Shown here: positions 1 through 12,429 of the stretch, in pieces | Numbering within the stretch: the stretch's first letter is position 1 | Layout of the letters: every line of letters starts with the position of its first letter | Assembly (NCBI GenBank): GCA_050084985.1 | Contig: JBITNC010000001.1 | Location: forward strand, 155,558,001-155,622,000 | Length of the DNA stretch: 64,000 nucleotides | Direction: 5' to 3' | From: Nageia nagi | Lineage: Eukaryota; Pinophyta | Translations under genes and position numbers: made by a program | The notes under the pieces: generated by a model | Databases searched by the model: none | Told to the model about the DNA's origin: nothing | What the model saw: only the letters and a program-made list of their open reading frames with translations

Positions 1-373
1 TGCATTTAAAGTTTTTGCTACCCATTTTCTACATGCACTTTGAGCAAAGAGATCACACAAAATTTTACCAACTGTCATTTTAAATGCCTACTTACATTTA
101 ATGTATTTACCTCAGATTAGAAAACATACCAGTCTTACAGAGATCGTTGACGATTTTACAGTGATCGTTGGTGATTTTTATACGATCATTGATGATCCTG
201 AAAACACTAAAAAACATAAACAAAACAACAGATCAAACAGATTTGAGTTAGTTTCTGATTCCACAGGATGTAAATAGATTTAAAAATATAATCAAAATAA
301 CATGTAATTGATCTTATTTTTTGCTTCAATTCTCTGAATGCATGCAAGGGGCCCTCCTTCTAGCGCCAGATTG
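1..373 (-). other. Internal leader and primer-binding site of element D
   Basis: The minus strand just left of position 374 reads TCTGGCGCTAGAAGGAGGG directly after the LTR end, which looks like a retrotransposon primer-binding site (GGCGC core at 363-367). The rest is non-coding leader of an element whose body continues left of the window. I cannot name the priming tRNA with confidence. It also contains three units of a 21-bp repeat (listed separately). Confidence 0.55.
142..205. repeat. Tandem 21-bp GATCGTTGACGAT repeat
   Basis: Three successive units begin at about 142, 163 and 184. Each starts with GATCGTT or GATCATT followed by GACGAT, GGTGAT or GATGAT, so each unit is itself a near-palindrome around ATCGTTGACGAT. 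The same motif recurs in the adjacent LTR (about 520-720 and 1186-1240) and in the LTR of element A (5789-5870). CpG positions are partly decayed to TpG or CpA. Confidence 0.6.
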
Positions 374-1488
374 TGTACATTGAATTGTGCACCTAAAACG
401 TAATTTATCCAGATAAATCATTCAACACAATAAATCAGAACACATTCAATATTACACATAATTAATGATGTAGATATTATATCCAAAAAGATTTTAATGA
501 AATTTAATACAATAAGAGACTGTTATCGATCTATATGAATCAGTATCGATTTATTATGAATCGACAGCGATCGTTTGGATCGGTCACGATCTAAGCAGGG
601 ATCGTTAACGATCAAGGGTCTCCCACTATTCTTGTGCTTGTTGTAAACTTTTAGCTTTTGTCATCGATCTAAGGAATCACCATCGATCGATCTCTAAATC
701 ATCAATGATTTATGGCATTATAGTGAACTTTTCGCAGAGTTTTGAAATATTTGTATCTCTTCCTGGTTGTTCTCCTTCATGCTTGCTTCTATCATTTTAT
801 TCCTGTATTGACCCTACACATAGAAAATAAACAAAACATCAAAGCATACCTGCTAATACATATAGATTAGAAGTAAACAACATAATATTAAAATATACTA
901 GATGGTAGATTCGCTATTGATCAAGCATCAAACCTTTGCTTACAAACTTCTGGTTTAATTTCTACAGAGCTTCGCTATAGTAAATTCGGGTCTCTTTGTT
1001 CACATACAGAGCTTGTATTTATAAGCTCAAAAGTTTGTTATTAATTTGTTTTGCTGTTCAAAAGATTCTAGGTAACCTTCCGTGTGAAATCTTGAGGTGT
1101 TATTATCTCAACTCCACATCCATAACTCTAAATTATGCGTACTAGGCTATTTTGGGCTTAGATTTGTCAGTTTTTGAATTATTCAGGGATCGTCAACGAT
1201 CCTAGAGGATCGTCAATGATCGTGACAGGTCGTCAATGATTTTTTAGTAAATTTTATGCTAATATTGGAATGATCGCCCAACGGTCATTTTTTAACGAAA
1301 AGAGGTCGTATGACCACCCGTTTTGCATTCTACTCGCAAAGATCTATCCAATAATAGAATTTTAAAGCTTGATTGAAGCTTGTCTAAGGATTTATAATCA
1401 TTTTAATGTGATATATGTTAAAAATATATCTATTTTATTTATTTATATGTTGTTAAACTAAATGTAGGGTTTATTTTGAGTGTCTACA
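374..1488 (-). repeat. 5' LTR of minus-strand element D
   Basis: The segment starts TGTGTACA and ends TGTCTACA, giving the TG...CA ends of an LTR. In minus orientation the end at 374 is followed by a GGCGC-type primer-binding site, so this is the 5' LTR and the element body lies to the left. A TATA-like box (TTATAAATA on the minus strand) lies near 1016-1027. A block near 810-860 (CCTACACATAG, then CAAAGCATACCTGC) matches the LTR of element A near 5400-5450, so D and A are related families. The partner LTR and target duplication are outside the window. Confidence 0.65.
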
Positions 1489-4400
1489 ATTAGTATTCAA
1501 TAGGTTTCACTTGTCTAAATGTCATATCTTTTGCATTTTTATGATAGTTTGTTTAAACTTATTTAATAAGTTTTTCAACTATGTCTAAAGAGATAAGAAA
1601 TTCATATCTCCTTTTCTCTAAATAGCTAAAGACAAACCTTAATAACTATTTTTCTTAATATTCTTCTTGAAGACAAAAATAAGTTAATTATTACTTTAGA
1701 GAAGATACAATTTGTAATCAAGAGTTCTAAAATCTAGAATAATATATTTATATATAACACACCATAGCATAATATGCAATCGATCTATTACAAAGTAATA
1801 AATTAGAGATGAATAATAAGATTTATTACTATAATAACAACTAAGTATATTTATTTTTTTTATTCTACTTGCAACAAGTCTATTTAGAAATTAGCATTCA
1901 TTTATTTATATTAGTTAAAATCATTTATGATAAACCTTATGTATAAAAAATTCTACACAATCCTTATATGGAAAGTATGAAGCTACTCATGTGGAAGGTC
2001 CCAAGTTCCACTCCCACCCCTTACATTGGTGATATTTAAAAACTCTTAAATGGTCATACAACTCGATAGGATTAAAAGGACACTAAATGTTAACCTTTTT
2101 TTACTTACTATGATGCTTAAAGGGATATTGGAATGTTACATCATTGAACTATGCTTAACATCATAAAAATCACAATTTATTAACTTAAATCATCTCCCAC
2201 CCCATATTAGATTCCACATAAAATGATCTATATCATATTTTATATGTATACCTTGCATATTCCTTTCCACTCCATTTGTGTCTTGCTCATGCCTTACAAT
2301 GATTTACCTCATCTTAGAAATGCATAACATAATTTATTATAATAAAGTAGCTTAGTACATAAAGAAATACAATATACATAGCAGTCCACAATTTACATGA
2401 ATACATCAATAGAAGATTATCAATATACTCTAGATAGTAGTAATAGATACATAAATAAACAACCTAGATAAGAAGTACAAAATATTAGCAAATTCAAGAG
2501 GGTTGCTACTCAAATAGCTTGTTTGAGAGCCAAAAGTCTCAAAATATACACTAGTAACTAGGAACAAGAAAATATTTTATTTTATGATGATCACAAAATT
2601 CTCACTACCACTTATCTATATATTTATAAATAATTTACACTAATCCTTATCCTCCAAGACCAACCTTGATACTCTAAATAACACTAATTTATCAAGGTCA
2701 TTAAATGTCCTTGTAAATTGAAAAACTTTTCTTGAATCCATAATTTTTTTAAGAATACTATTTTTCTTCCAACAGTAAGCTTCTCTAGTGAGTATTTTCA
2801 CCTTATAAGAAGATCATAAAAATGTTGTTGCCTTAATGTTATTAATAGTTTTTACAATAATAGTTCTAATTATATAATTATTTTTTTAGAGCCCATTTTT
2901 ATTATTTAAGATTAGGATTAAATGCAAGATTATTAGATCTATAATCAAGACCTAATTTGAGGCCAAATATATAAAGGCAAGAAAGTGAACAAGTTTCATT
3001 TGTTGAATTGGTATGTTTATGCCTTGGACATATTACATAAAGATAAGCACATGTTAAGGCTCTATGTTGCATTTTAATTATATGTGAAATGATATATAGG
3101 CTTTGTTGGAAAATATTTTGAGCGCACAAATGATGAATACTTGATAATTAAAATATCTCTAACTATTTAATGATTTTTGATTTTTAGCTCAAATGATTAT
3201 TACGAGAGCCTAACTACCATGGAACAAGATAAGACATTAGCATATTAAATTTCAAATGTCTGTGTTAAATTATTTAGGTAGTCTTCGCAAAGCATTTGAT
3301 TTGGCAATGATTTTATTATTTAAAAATCATCTCCAAACTAACATTGGCATTGGAAGTTTATATGGAAATGATTTAGTTGTCCAATACCATGTTGGAATAG
3401 TAAATGAGAGAATGATTTGAGATAGGCATTTCATTTCCCTCTATATGTGCATTGACAATGGAATGCAATGATTATATTAAATATTACAATGGAACCGACT
3501 CAGTTTTATGTTGGTAGGCTAGATGGGAATGTTTGTTGAAGATTTAAATTTCCCATTGCAAGGCAATATGTAGGTAAGTATTTTTAGATCATTTGAAAGG
3601 GGACCTCCAAGCTTAGCCCCTTCTTTAGGGAATATTGGAGGTTTTCATTTGCATAAAGAAACATCACCTTGTAATGTATTGGATAATTATGCAATTGTTG
3701 GAGAAGATAGTTAATGGGGTTGTGAGGGAATGATAGTCGATATTTCATAGAGAATGTAATAGGGATTAAAAAATATTTATTTTATGATTGATGAGAAGTA
3801 GAGCATGGGTATCCATTGCAAGAAGCCTAGAACAAATTACAGAGGGTTTAAAAATGGAGAGTATATGTGTGATAAGAAGGGAAGGAAAAATAAATGAAAC
3901 CTTGGAGAATAAGGAGTGAAGCCAGCTTTCATAGGAATAATTTTGATCTTTCATTTTTTGTTTTGCGCCAAAGTTATATGGAAAAAATTATAAGAACATT
4001 ACACAAGTAGAAAAGGATAGAGTAGAGAGGTAACACCTTACCTTGTAATTCAATAGACTAATTTAAAAATGATTTCTTTGAGAGAAATGGGTTTGGATTT
4101 TGAAATATGATTTTTTTTTATTTAAAATATTTTTGGGCTTTATTCTATCTTTTAAATTGGTACTATGTAGTTCATTTTCAAAGCTTGGAATATGAATAAA
4201 ATTATTCTAATAGTTGCTATTTAGACAATTCTAATATTTAGTATAATGTGGAAATTGGAATGAGATTTTTGGGAATTATAGTAAGAAATTTGTAGCTTCA
4301 TAAGCACCCTTTTATGCATTTCATATTTAGTTCAAAATCTTATAGAGGTATATGATTTTAAATGAGAACTAACATATAAAAAGGGTTCGAAATAAATAGT

Positions 4401-5073
4401 TTTTGCAAAAGATACATCCATGGAGATTTTGCATTATTAGATAGTAAAGGTTTTTTTATTTATATTATGATTTTGAACATAATTAAGATAAAAAAAAGAA
4501 CACATTATGATAATTTTTTTTTATAGAATATCAAGGGATTCACTATAAGTATTAGATGTAATATTGAACTCCATATGAGGGGTGTGTGTTAACTTATTTG
4601 GCATTTATATTTGCTAAGGTAATAGTTAGTATTTACGAGCCATGATACCTATTGCTGCATTTTATTTGCAGCCATAATTATATATATTTAAAAGCTAAAT
4701 AAATATGATAACATTGTCAACAAGAAAATCAAAATAACTCCTATAAATCACCATTGTGTAGTTGTAATTGCGACCATATAGATGCATTTAGAAAAAGGAA
4801 TTTTAAATATATTTTAGAGGAATTACATTACTGAGTATGAGCAACCTCATATAGCTATTGTTAAGAAAAGAAAATTAAAAATTAATCAAGCATGAAGTTT
4901 AAACAAATTTGCTTATCATGATAATCTAAGAACTTTGCATTGTTATAGAGATTGCATATTAGTGTATTACTATAAAATATGAGATTACTTCGCATGCTTG
5001 AAATGATTTATTATGGATCAAGATTATTATCAAGATAAGTAATATAAAATATTATTTTAATTATTATATATGT
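1489..5073. other. Old unassigned AT-rich spacer
   Basis: No coding frame with a recognisable domain and no LTR pair could be found here. Short open frames at 2902-3129 and 3766-3954 on the minus strand have biased composition and no motif. The stretch is probably old degraded repeat or host intergenic DNA lying between elements D and A. One possible SINE is listed separately. Confidence 0.5.
1970..2102 (+). repeat. Possible tRNA-derived SINE fragment
   Basis: GGTCCCAAGTTCCACTCCC at 1997-2015 resembles a pol III B box of the GGTTCRANTCC type, preceded 20-25 bases upstream by a weak A-box-like stretch. The unit ends in a T-run at 2096-2102, as several plant SINE families do. I see no clear target duplication and no second copy, so this is a weak call. 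Confidence 0.25.
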
Positions 5074-5951
5074 TGTTTACCCAAAAAACAACCTTGTAAG
5101 CATGCAAAACAAGATATGTTACAACCAATAAAACTCTTTATTGATTTTTGGTATAAACCTCAATCATCACTTTACAATGACAAATCTCATATTGATTTGT
5201 GATGTACAATAGTGCCTTGTACATTAAAGGCTTTTGATTATAGTGAAGGGAGATATAGTTTCCCTTGGGCCTCCTTTGAATAGTTGTTTCGATGTCTGCA
5301 AGCCTTCAGTAGTATCTCTAAAACCTACAAGAAAATGTTGGTGATGATTTTTGATTACTTAGTCTTCTTTTGCTCAAACCAGCTACCATGCACCTGCAAA
5401 TCCTACACACATAGAAACAAGAAACATATCAAACATACCTACTCACATAGCTAAAATGCATGAAAGTATAATGAAAATACAAGCATGAAAGTATAGAAAA
5501 ATGTAATGCATGTACTCACTAAAAGTTTGAATGTATTCTAGCAGAGGAAGGTTGTAATAACTTGGATCCCCTTCTCCTTAGGAAAAGGTTTAATTTATAG
5601 AGTTTTTGGGGTGGCCAAGGTTGCTATTTTGGAGGCAAGGACTAGATAAAAAATCTCATCTAGCCTTTTCATAGGTTTTATCTTTGTGGGGAAGGTGTAG
5701 GATCAACAACGACTCATCCTTGATCCACTGGTTTGTTTCCATAGGCACCCTAATTTTTCCATTTTTTCTTTAACTTTTCTATTTATAGGATCGTTGGTGA
5801 TTTCATGTCGAACATCGATGATTGTATAGGGTCACCGACAATTGTATTAGGTCACCAGCGACTAGGGGGTTATAACAAACTTCATTATTTACTTAAATTT
5901 TTATCCCCTTCTTTCATTTATCAAAAGAGGGGTCATTTTTAGGTGTCTACA
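5074..5951 (-). repeat. 3' LTR of element A
   Basis: It starts TGTTTACCC and ends GGTGTCTACA. On the minus strand the end at 5951 is preceded by a purine-rich tract, which marks it as the 3' LTR of an element whose body lies to the right. A minus-strand TATA box (CTATAAATTA) sits at about 5591-5600. Near 5789-5870 it has decayed GATCGTTGGTGAT / GGTCACCGAC repeats shared with LTR D. No second copy of this LTR was found in the window. Confidence 0.7.
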
Positions 5952-5966
5952 TTTTGCCCCTTTTTT
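5952..5966 (-). promoter_or_regulatory. Polypurine tract of element A
   Basis: On the minus strand this reads AAAAAAGGGGCAAAA immediately upstream of the LTR start TGTAGACACC. It is the position and composition expected of the plus-strand primer of reverse transcription. Element E1 has the related tract AAAGAGGGGCAAAC in the same place. Confidence 0.7.
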
Positions 5967-6912
5967 GAAATACCCAACATTTTATAGGTGGAGATTATTT
6001 CAAAAAACTAAGCTATCTGAGAGGGGGTACAATCAAGTCTTAGAATTATGTTCCTAACCTTAGGTCAAGGCTTTAAATTAATTTATTCTCTATGAATAAG
6101 TTTAATCTAAGTGATTGGGTTATGACTAAATCCATTTTTTGTTCTTTTGTATTTGACATGTTTTGAAAGCAATCGAGATTGTATTGCAAGGTGTAACTTA
6201 GATAGTTATCATTATACCATTGTGCTATGTTGGTAGGATATAGATGGAGTCTTAGCTATTAGGTGTATGCCATAGCTAGCATGTGATAAAGAAGCTCCCT
6301 TGTGAATACAAATTTTTTTGATCATTCTGCTTTTGTCCCAACAGGTAGGTTACTTGATGATCTTGCACAAAAGTTCATCCAACAATTTTAATCATATCCA
6401 AACCCAACCTTCTTTTCTCTGTTAAAAGAAGAGTTATTGTTTGAATTCTGAGTTACTCAAGAGCTTTGGCTTTTTTTAAAGCCTTTAGCTTAGACCAAGT
6501 TAACAAGCAAAAAACTTGTTTCAATTTTGCCTTTAATATATTTTTTAATTTTTATAAATATATTAATTTTTAGGAATTTTGATTATTTTTGTATTATTTT
6601 TGATGTGTTTCTATGATATTTTTGATTTGACAATTTTTGAGTGTAAGTATTTTTTCATAGCTTAGGTTTTCATGTATTTTTTACCCTTGGTTGATTGTTA
6701 TTGATTGTACAAAAGCATTATAAATAGTTTTAACTATTCTATTTTATTTTGAATTTTCTCATTAATATTTACAGTTAATTTTAGGCCTAAGCAGGCCTAA
6801 AGAAGTTTTGACATACTTCAAAATTTTTCTAAATTTTTGGATTTTTAATATTTTTTTAATGCTAAGTTAACTTTTTCCCACATGATTGTCTTAGTTTTTA
6901 GGGATTTTTGAG

Positions 6913-8490
6913 CCATGTGGACGATATCCTAGGATCTTGTTAGAGGGCTAGGATATACTGATGGTTAAGGACCACACTTTTCTATGTAGTGTGGGTTTCA
7001 AATTTGGGCCCTATATGGGTCGTATTCATTGGGATTACCCATTGCTGGTAGATTTGTTAGAGAGATGGGACTCTTTGATCAACACCTTACATCTTCCTAT
7101 AGGGGAGATGACTATTATGATGGAGGGAATCCATTATTTGCATTGTATTCCAATTTAGGGATAGTGATTCTAACATGCTATGGATTGGGATTCAGTGCAT
7201 CCTAACATCATTACCATTTATGGAGAAGATGCAACTGGTAGAGTTTTAGGTGACATGTTTTTAGGTGGCTTCCCATACTTTAGGTACTAGAAGAATGATT
7301 AGAAGAGAATCCTAAGATCTTTCTACTTGATAGGCCATATCCAGTGTTGCACACTTTCAAACATGAGTAGCGATCGATTTCCTTGGTTACTGTTACACAT
7401 GGTGGCTGATATGCTTTAGCATGTCATTATTTATGCTTGGGCTCCTACTCTGTTAACATAGATTTATAGGGAGCTTTTATTTTATTCATTGGGTAACATG
7501 TCATCCTTATCAATTACTATCACTCTACAGGCTTGGGCATATGAGCACATCCACATTGCTCACCCTCATGGACTCCCAATTACTAGATTTGAGATACACT
7601 TCACCTATTCAGCTAAGATTTTATGATGGAGGGATGATTTTTACTCACATCCCTTTGATGGTATATGCCATAATGTTCCATACTACTAGCACTTATTATC
7701 ATATTTAGTGCCTGATCAAGTGAGGTTTAGACCTTATCGCTCTTATCTAGATTGGGATGACCTTGTTGCCCTACTTGTTAGCATCACATAGGTCAAAGTT
7801 CTCAATGAGAGGAGGTAAAATTTTCTAAAGTATTTTTACTTTGAGCATGTGTGACACTAGTTTAGCCTTATGAAGGATATTCTGCCTACTCCTATCAAAT
7901 TCTTTAGGGAGGGAAAGATACCTATCAAGGATGATTAGTGACTTGTATATGCAGATCTTGATCTAAAATAGGAGGAGCCCTTAGTTGAGGATTCTAAGGC
8001 TGATGATGAAGGAGCCATCGATGAATTCTTGGCATGGTAGTAGGTTAAGATAAAGGGGAACATTAGAGAGGAGGTGGGTTATCATGTATGTCAGTAAGTT
8101 GATAAGTCAGATACATTAATTGAGATTAGAGAGATAGCTAATGATGAGCCTATAGGGAGTAGGTTGATGAGAAGTTGAGGAGCAGATGGTCGATGAGTCA
8201 TAGGATATAACTTGTTAGGGTGAGAAGATTAAGGTAGTTACATCAGCTAGAGGTGTAAGAGGAGGTCAAGCTCCTCCTCCATAGGTACCCAATGTTGATG
8301 CTCTCCTAGGTAAAAGTTATGAGCTGTGGTATTAGGTTTCTCATCTTAGTCCTTACATGTATTGTTATCAAGCTAAGAGAGATAGATATAATTGAGAGAA
8401 GGATGAGGCTCAAGCCTCTTGACAGACTGGAGAAGCTAACACATCCATAGGGAGAGCTAGTCATCTATCAGTGTTTATTAAGGGTATTCT
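6913..8490 (+). pseudogene. Antisense plant mobile domain (PMD) gene of element A
   Basis: This is a decayed gene on the strand opposite to gag-pol, between the downstream sense ORF and the 3' LTR. One frame runs from about 6913 to 8170. It begins with a segment ending LLERWDSLINTLHLPIGEM (7048-7104), the family signature of MAIN/MAIL1-type plant mobile domains (an E-R-W motif, then T-x-T/L-H-L-P-x-G-E-M-T). Near 7470-7560 is a second conserved block with YREL and WAYEHI. An acidic stretch follows (7975-8040). The last part (8270-8490) needs a +1 frame change. Interruptions are nearly all TAG, TAA or TGA where Gln, Arg or Trp would fit. PMD proteins of the host act in silencing and gene regulation; the role of copies inside transposons is unknown. 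The family call is firm, function is not. Confidence 0.75.
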
Positions 8491-9200
8491 TTAGTAGAGG
8501 GATTATTATTATTCTATTATTTAGACATGCTTGATTATAGTACCTCGCATGTATCATTACCAAGCTAAGAGAGATTGATCTCTTAAAGGGTCACTAGGAA
8601 ATGTACAAGGTGACCATGAAATGCAAAGGGATGCCAATTCCCATGGTATAGGGGTATTATAATGCAAAGATCTCTCCTACTAATTGGTGGGAGGACTAAT
8701 GCAATGTAGTTGACTTAAGATGCCTAAGGTATGTGTATTACAACCAACCACTTGCAATGTCATATGCGAGTGTTTTAGAATTTGTAAGAACTTTTTTAAA
8801 GACAAAAATATATATTCACACACATTTATTCATGCAAGAAAACCTTTAATAATTTTTTGAAAATTTTTATAATTTTTATAATTTTTTATTTATGTGTTTT
8901 TTATGATTTTATTATTTATTAGGATAAATTTTTTTTTACAAATCCCCAATGACAATGGTCACCTTGTTTTTTTACAAATAATCCAACCTTTATGATCCAA
9001 GAAGTAAAAGTATGAAGGTTGAACTATAATATGGCAGGTCTTGGTCCTAGAATGGATGGTTGATAATGGATAGGATACAAAATAAGTGGCAAAACTAAGG
9101 GATGATGCTTGAACTTCAAAATGATGCATTTTGGCTTGGCTAACAATGTCGAGGCCTCAACATTTCTAAGAAGTCGAAGATGAGATGGAATCCCTAAGGA
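8491..9200. other. Non-coding stretch between the two convergent genes of element A
   Basis: It lies between the 3' end of the antisense PMD gene and the 3' end of the downstream sense ORF, which converge here. I see no domain and no clear terminator. Runs of T near 8840-8940 are the only notable composition. Confidence 0.4.
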
Positions 9201-10475
9201 CTATGGATATTGAGGGGAAAGTAATGATGTGAGGGGGATAGCACTCTCTATGAGATATTTGACATATTCATTTTTTACAAGTTTAGTCATGACCTCATTC
9301 TTTATTCTATTAAAGCATTCAATAATCCTTTCAAACCTTGGTTTGATGTTCATAGGTTTATCTACATAATAATGTTTACTAAATAATGAGTTATAATCAT
9401 ATATAATTTCATTGTGCAAAATTAGATGGGTATTATATTCAAGTATCAAATCATTGATAACCTTAGTTATGAAGATTATTCTCCCATAACACCAAAGAGT
9501 CATATGATCAACATAATTTAACAAGATTCTAGGTATCTTGTAAGGCCAATGCAAGCGAAATAAATGGATCCAATTTGTTAGGGATTCAATTTCCATCCAT
9601 ATGTCCTTTGCTTCTAATTCAATGGTTACCTTAAGGTTGCTAATTTTTAAATCCCATGCATTAGTTCCTCATTGCTTGTAAAAATTCATGGTTATAACTT
9701 CTTGAATTTATTTTGGTAAAGGGAAGAAACAGGCTATCTTAGTATAAGGACACTTATACAATGCTTGCATGTAACGATCTTCCAGGTATCTATCAATAAA
9801 ATCATGATTTGAAGGATTAAGTTGTAATTATGATTTTTCATTAACTTCTGGTCTTCTTGGCATTAAAATTTTTATTTAACTATTGCACAAAGGAAGATTA
9901 ATGAATCTTGACATAATTTGGGAAAATCATTGATCAATTTGTTGCATTCATCTAATTGATTATTGAGGCTTACAGATAAACACTATGTAAAAATCATAGA
10001 CCATTTTATGATGACACAAGTCTTTTATCATCTGGTCTACCCATGTAAATAAAAAATCCTCATTAGGCCAAGTATTAATTATTCTATTTTGGATCCAATT
10101 ATTGAAGAAGCAATCAACTATGATCCTAGGGGATGATGTGGGCCAATATGGACATAACAAGTTTATCATGCAAACTTGGGTGAAGTAATGTGCATGATTC
10201 ACATAATACATGGATTTGTCTACATAGATCTCCAAGTTATCTCCTTGAACACTTATCTCACACCTTTGATATCTTTTTGAGGATAATTTTAAGGCTAGGA
10301 TTCCTTGTAGATCAATAGGTAGATGAAGGAAATTTCTATTTTTAGGAGAAGTATATAGGGATAATTCTATTATAGCCCTATCTCCCAAGTATCTAGGTTT
10401 CTTATACCAAGATATTTATTAAATACCTCATTGATAAAAAATTAGGTGGATGCTTTTGCTCTTTTTTGATGCCAT
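9201..10475 (-). pseudogene. Unrecognised sense ORF downstream of integrase (element A)
   Basis: A single minus-strand frame begins at an ATG at 10475 (MASKKSKSIHLIFYQ) about 110 bases after the integrase stop and stays coherent for about 424 codons to 9201. It is broken only by scattered TGA/TAA/TAG codons, with no frameshift, so it was recently enough a real gene to keep its frame. The predicted product is rich in aromatic residues and has segments such as KKPRYLGDRAIIELSLYTS near the N-terminus. I see no signal peptide, convincing membrane helix, zinc motif or enzymatic motif. It occupies the place where env-like genes lie in some plant retroelements, but nothing visible supports an envelope function. 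I do not recognise the family. Confidence 0.6.
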
Positions 10476-10585
10476 TTTCTATTTCATATACATTAGATAT
10501 GTATAAGTTTTAAGAAAAGCACTTTTGTTGATTTTAAACTAAAAGACTATTTATGATTTATACAATTATAAATCAAAAAATCTTA

Positions 10586-11760
10586 TTAACCATAGAAAGG
10601 ATGAAGGTGCATGATGTTTATAGGTTCACGCTCTTCATTACCTTCCATATCAACTAAATGATAAGCTCTAGATCCAAACTTTCTTTTAATTATATAGGGA
10701 CCTAACCAGTTAGGAGCAAACTTGTCACAAACTTATCCTTCCATTCAAGAAGTTTGTTGATTTTCTTTTAAAACCAAATATCCTATATTAAATTCATGAA
10801 TTTTCACCTATTTATCAAAAGCTCATTTGATATGATTTTGATAAGTACATAGATGTTCTAACACATTTACTCTTCTTTCATTCAGAAGTAGTAATTGATC
10901 TAATCTTATTTGATGAGCTACTTCATCTGTGATATAATCTTGTAATGCAATTCATTGAGAAGAAATTTCTATTTTCAAGGGTAGCACTACTTCTACCCCA
11001 TAAACTAAGAAAAATGAGGTTGCCCTTATAGGAGTTCGAATACTAGTTTGATAAGCCCATAATGCTTGTGGAATTCTCACATGCTAATCTCGATGGGAAT
11101 CATCAATAGTTTTTAATAAAATATTACGAATGGTTTTATTAGTGGTTTCAACTTTGCCATTTCCTTAAGGATAGTAAGGCATTGAGAATCTTAATCAACT
11201 ATGATATCCTTTACATAAAGTTTGAACTCCCTTGTTCTTAAAGTTTTTCCCATTATTAGTGATATTTTGAGCCAAAATTCTAAAATAACATATAATATGG
11301 TTTTGTATGAATTTTGCTATCTTTGGACCTTTTGTTGAAATCATAGGGATGGATTCTACCCATTTTGTAAAATATTCCATAACAGTTATTATAAACTAAT
11401 GATCTCCTAAGGAAATAAGGGATATTTGACCTATTAAATCTAATGCCCATCTTGATAATGGACACAATGATTGCATGGGTTGTAATGTATATGAAGGTGG
11501 ATTAAATAGATTGGCATGTTGTTTACATTTGACACACTTTATAACATATTCCATATGGTCACATTCCATAGTAGGCCAATAGTATCCCGTACACATTAAT
11601 CATTTTGTAATTACAAAACCACTAAAATATCCTTTGTAAATTCCATCAATTGTGCATGAAATAGCAATTTTTGAATCACCCCATTCTAGACATATGAGCA
11701 ATATCCTATCAAAACCCCTATAGTATGAGATATCTCCTATCATGCAAAAGTGAAAGCTTT
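10586..11760 (-). pseudogene. Integrase of element A
   Basis: The minus frame reads a decayed N-terminal zinc-binding region ending in GYYWPTM (about 11580) and CVKCKQHANL. The catalytic core follows with WALDLIGQI (first Asp, about 11445) and YFTKWVESIP (11374-11345). The ITNNGKNFKN stretch near 11240 is where Ty3-type integrases have the second catalytic Asp in a T-D-N-G motif; here Asp is replaced by Asn. The C-terminal part near 10625-10700 contains the chromatin-side tail with GPYIIKRKFGSRAYHL and ends at a TAA at 10586. Integrase would insert the cDNA copy into the genome. The D-to-N change, stops and frame changes show it is inactive. Confidence 0.85.
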
Positions 11761-12111
11761 TATCTTAAATGCTTTCCTATATGATTTTGTTAAGTCTTTT
11801 GGTAATACCCCATATCTTAGGAATTTGTACAATTATGTATGCCACAAATTTTTATCTTCAATTATGATATCTAGGACTACATGTTCAACTTCATTTGATT
11901 CTATTAAGGATTGAGTGATTTTAACAATCTCAATAGGGATAATTTTTTGATTAGGGTTTGTGGGCATAAAAGATCAAATGGAATCCATAGCATTAATAAA
12001 CCTATTAGTTGACCATGGTGTTGCTTCTAGATCATATTTTTCAAAAGATGATAGGAGATTATTTACTAATGTCTTATATTTTTGTAGCAAAGGCTCTTTA
12101 TGATAGAAGAT

Positions 12112-12345
12112 TTATTTAACTTGGTTTATGATTAATAGTGAGTCACCAATAAATTTAACTTTTCTTAACTTTAATTTTATAGCAATCTTTATAGCTAAGA
12201 TTAGGGCTTCATATTCAACATTGTTGTTTGTGTAAGGAAAGTTAAGCTTAAAAGAATAGGGTATGGGAACTCTTTGGGGTGTAATGAAGAAGACACCTAC
12301 ACCCCCACTTTGTTCACATCTCGATCCATCAAAATATATTACCAT
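12112..12345 (-). pseudogene. Second (archaeal-type) RNase H domain of element A
   Basis: The frame reads YFDGSRCEQSGGVGVFFITP, then NNVEYEALILA and IGDSLLIINQV. These give the D, E and D acidic residues of an RNase H fold (Asp in YFDGS, Glu in EYEAL, Asp in GDS). It lies after the canonical RNase H and before integrase. An extra RNase H of this kind is the hallmark of the Tat lineage of Ty3/gypsy elements (Ogre, Retand, Grande relatives). The frame is open for 77 codons here. Confidence 0.85.
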
Positions 12346-12429
12346 ATCCTAATCTTCTTTAGATTCTATGGGAATGTTCATTTCATCTAATTGAAATACA
12401 TATTCATCTGGTAATTCTATGATGAGTGG

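Noticed and set aside
9201-10475. Envelope gene in element A
   Set aside because: The position fits, but I see no signal peptide, no transmembrane anchor and no cleavage site in the reading frame.
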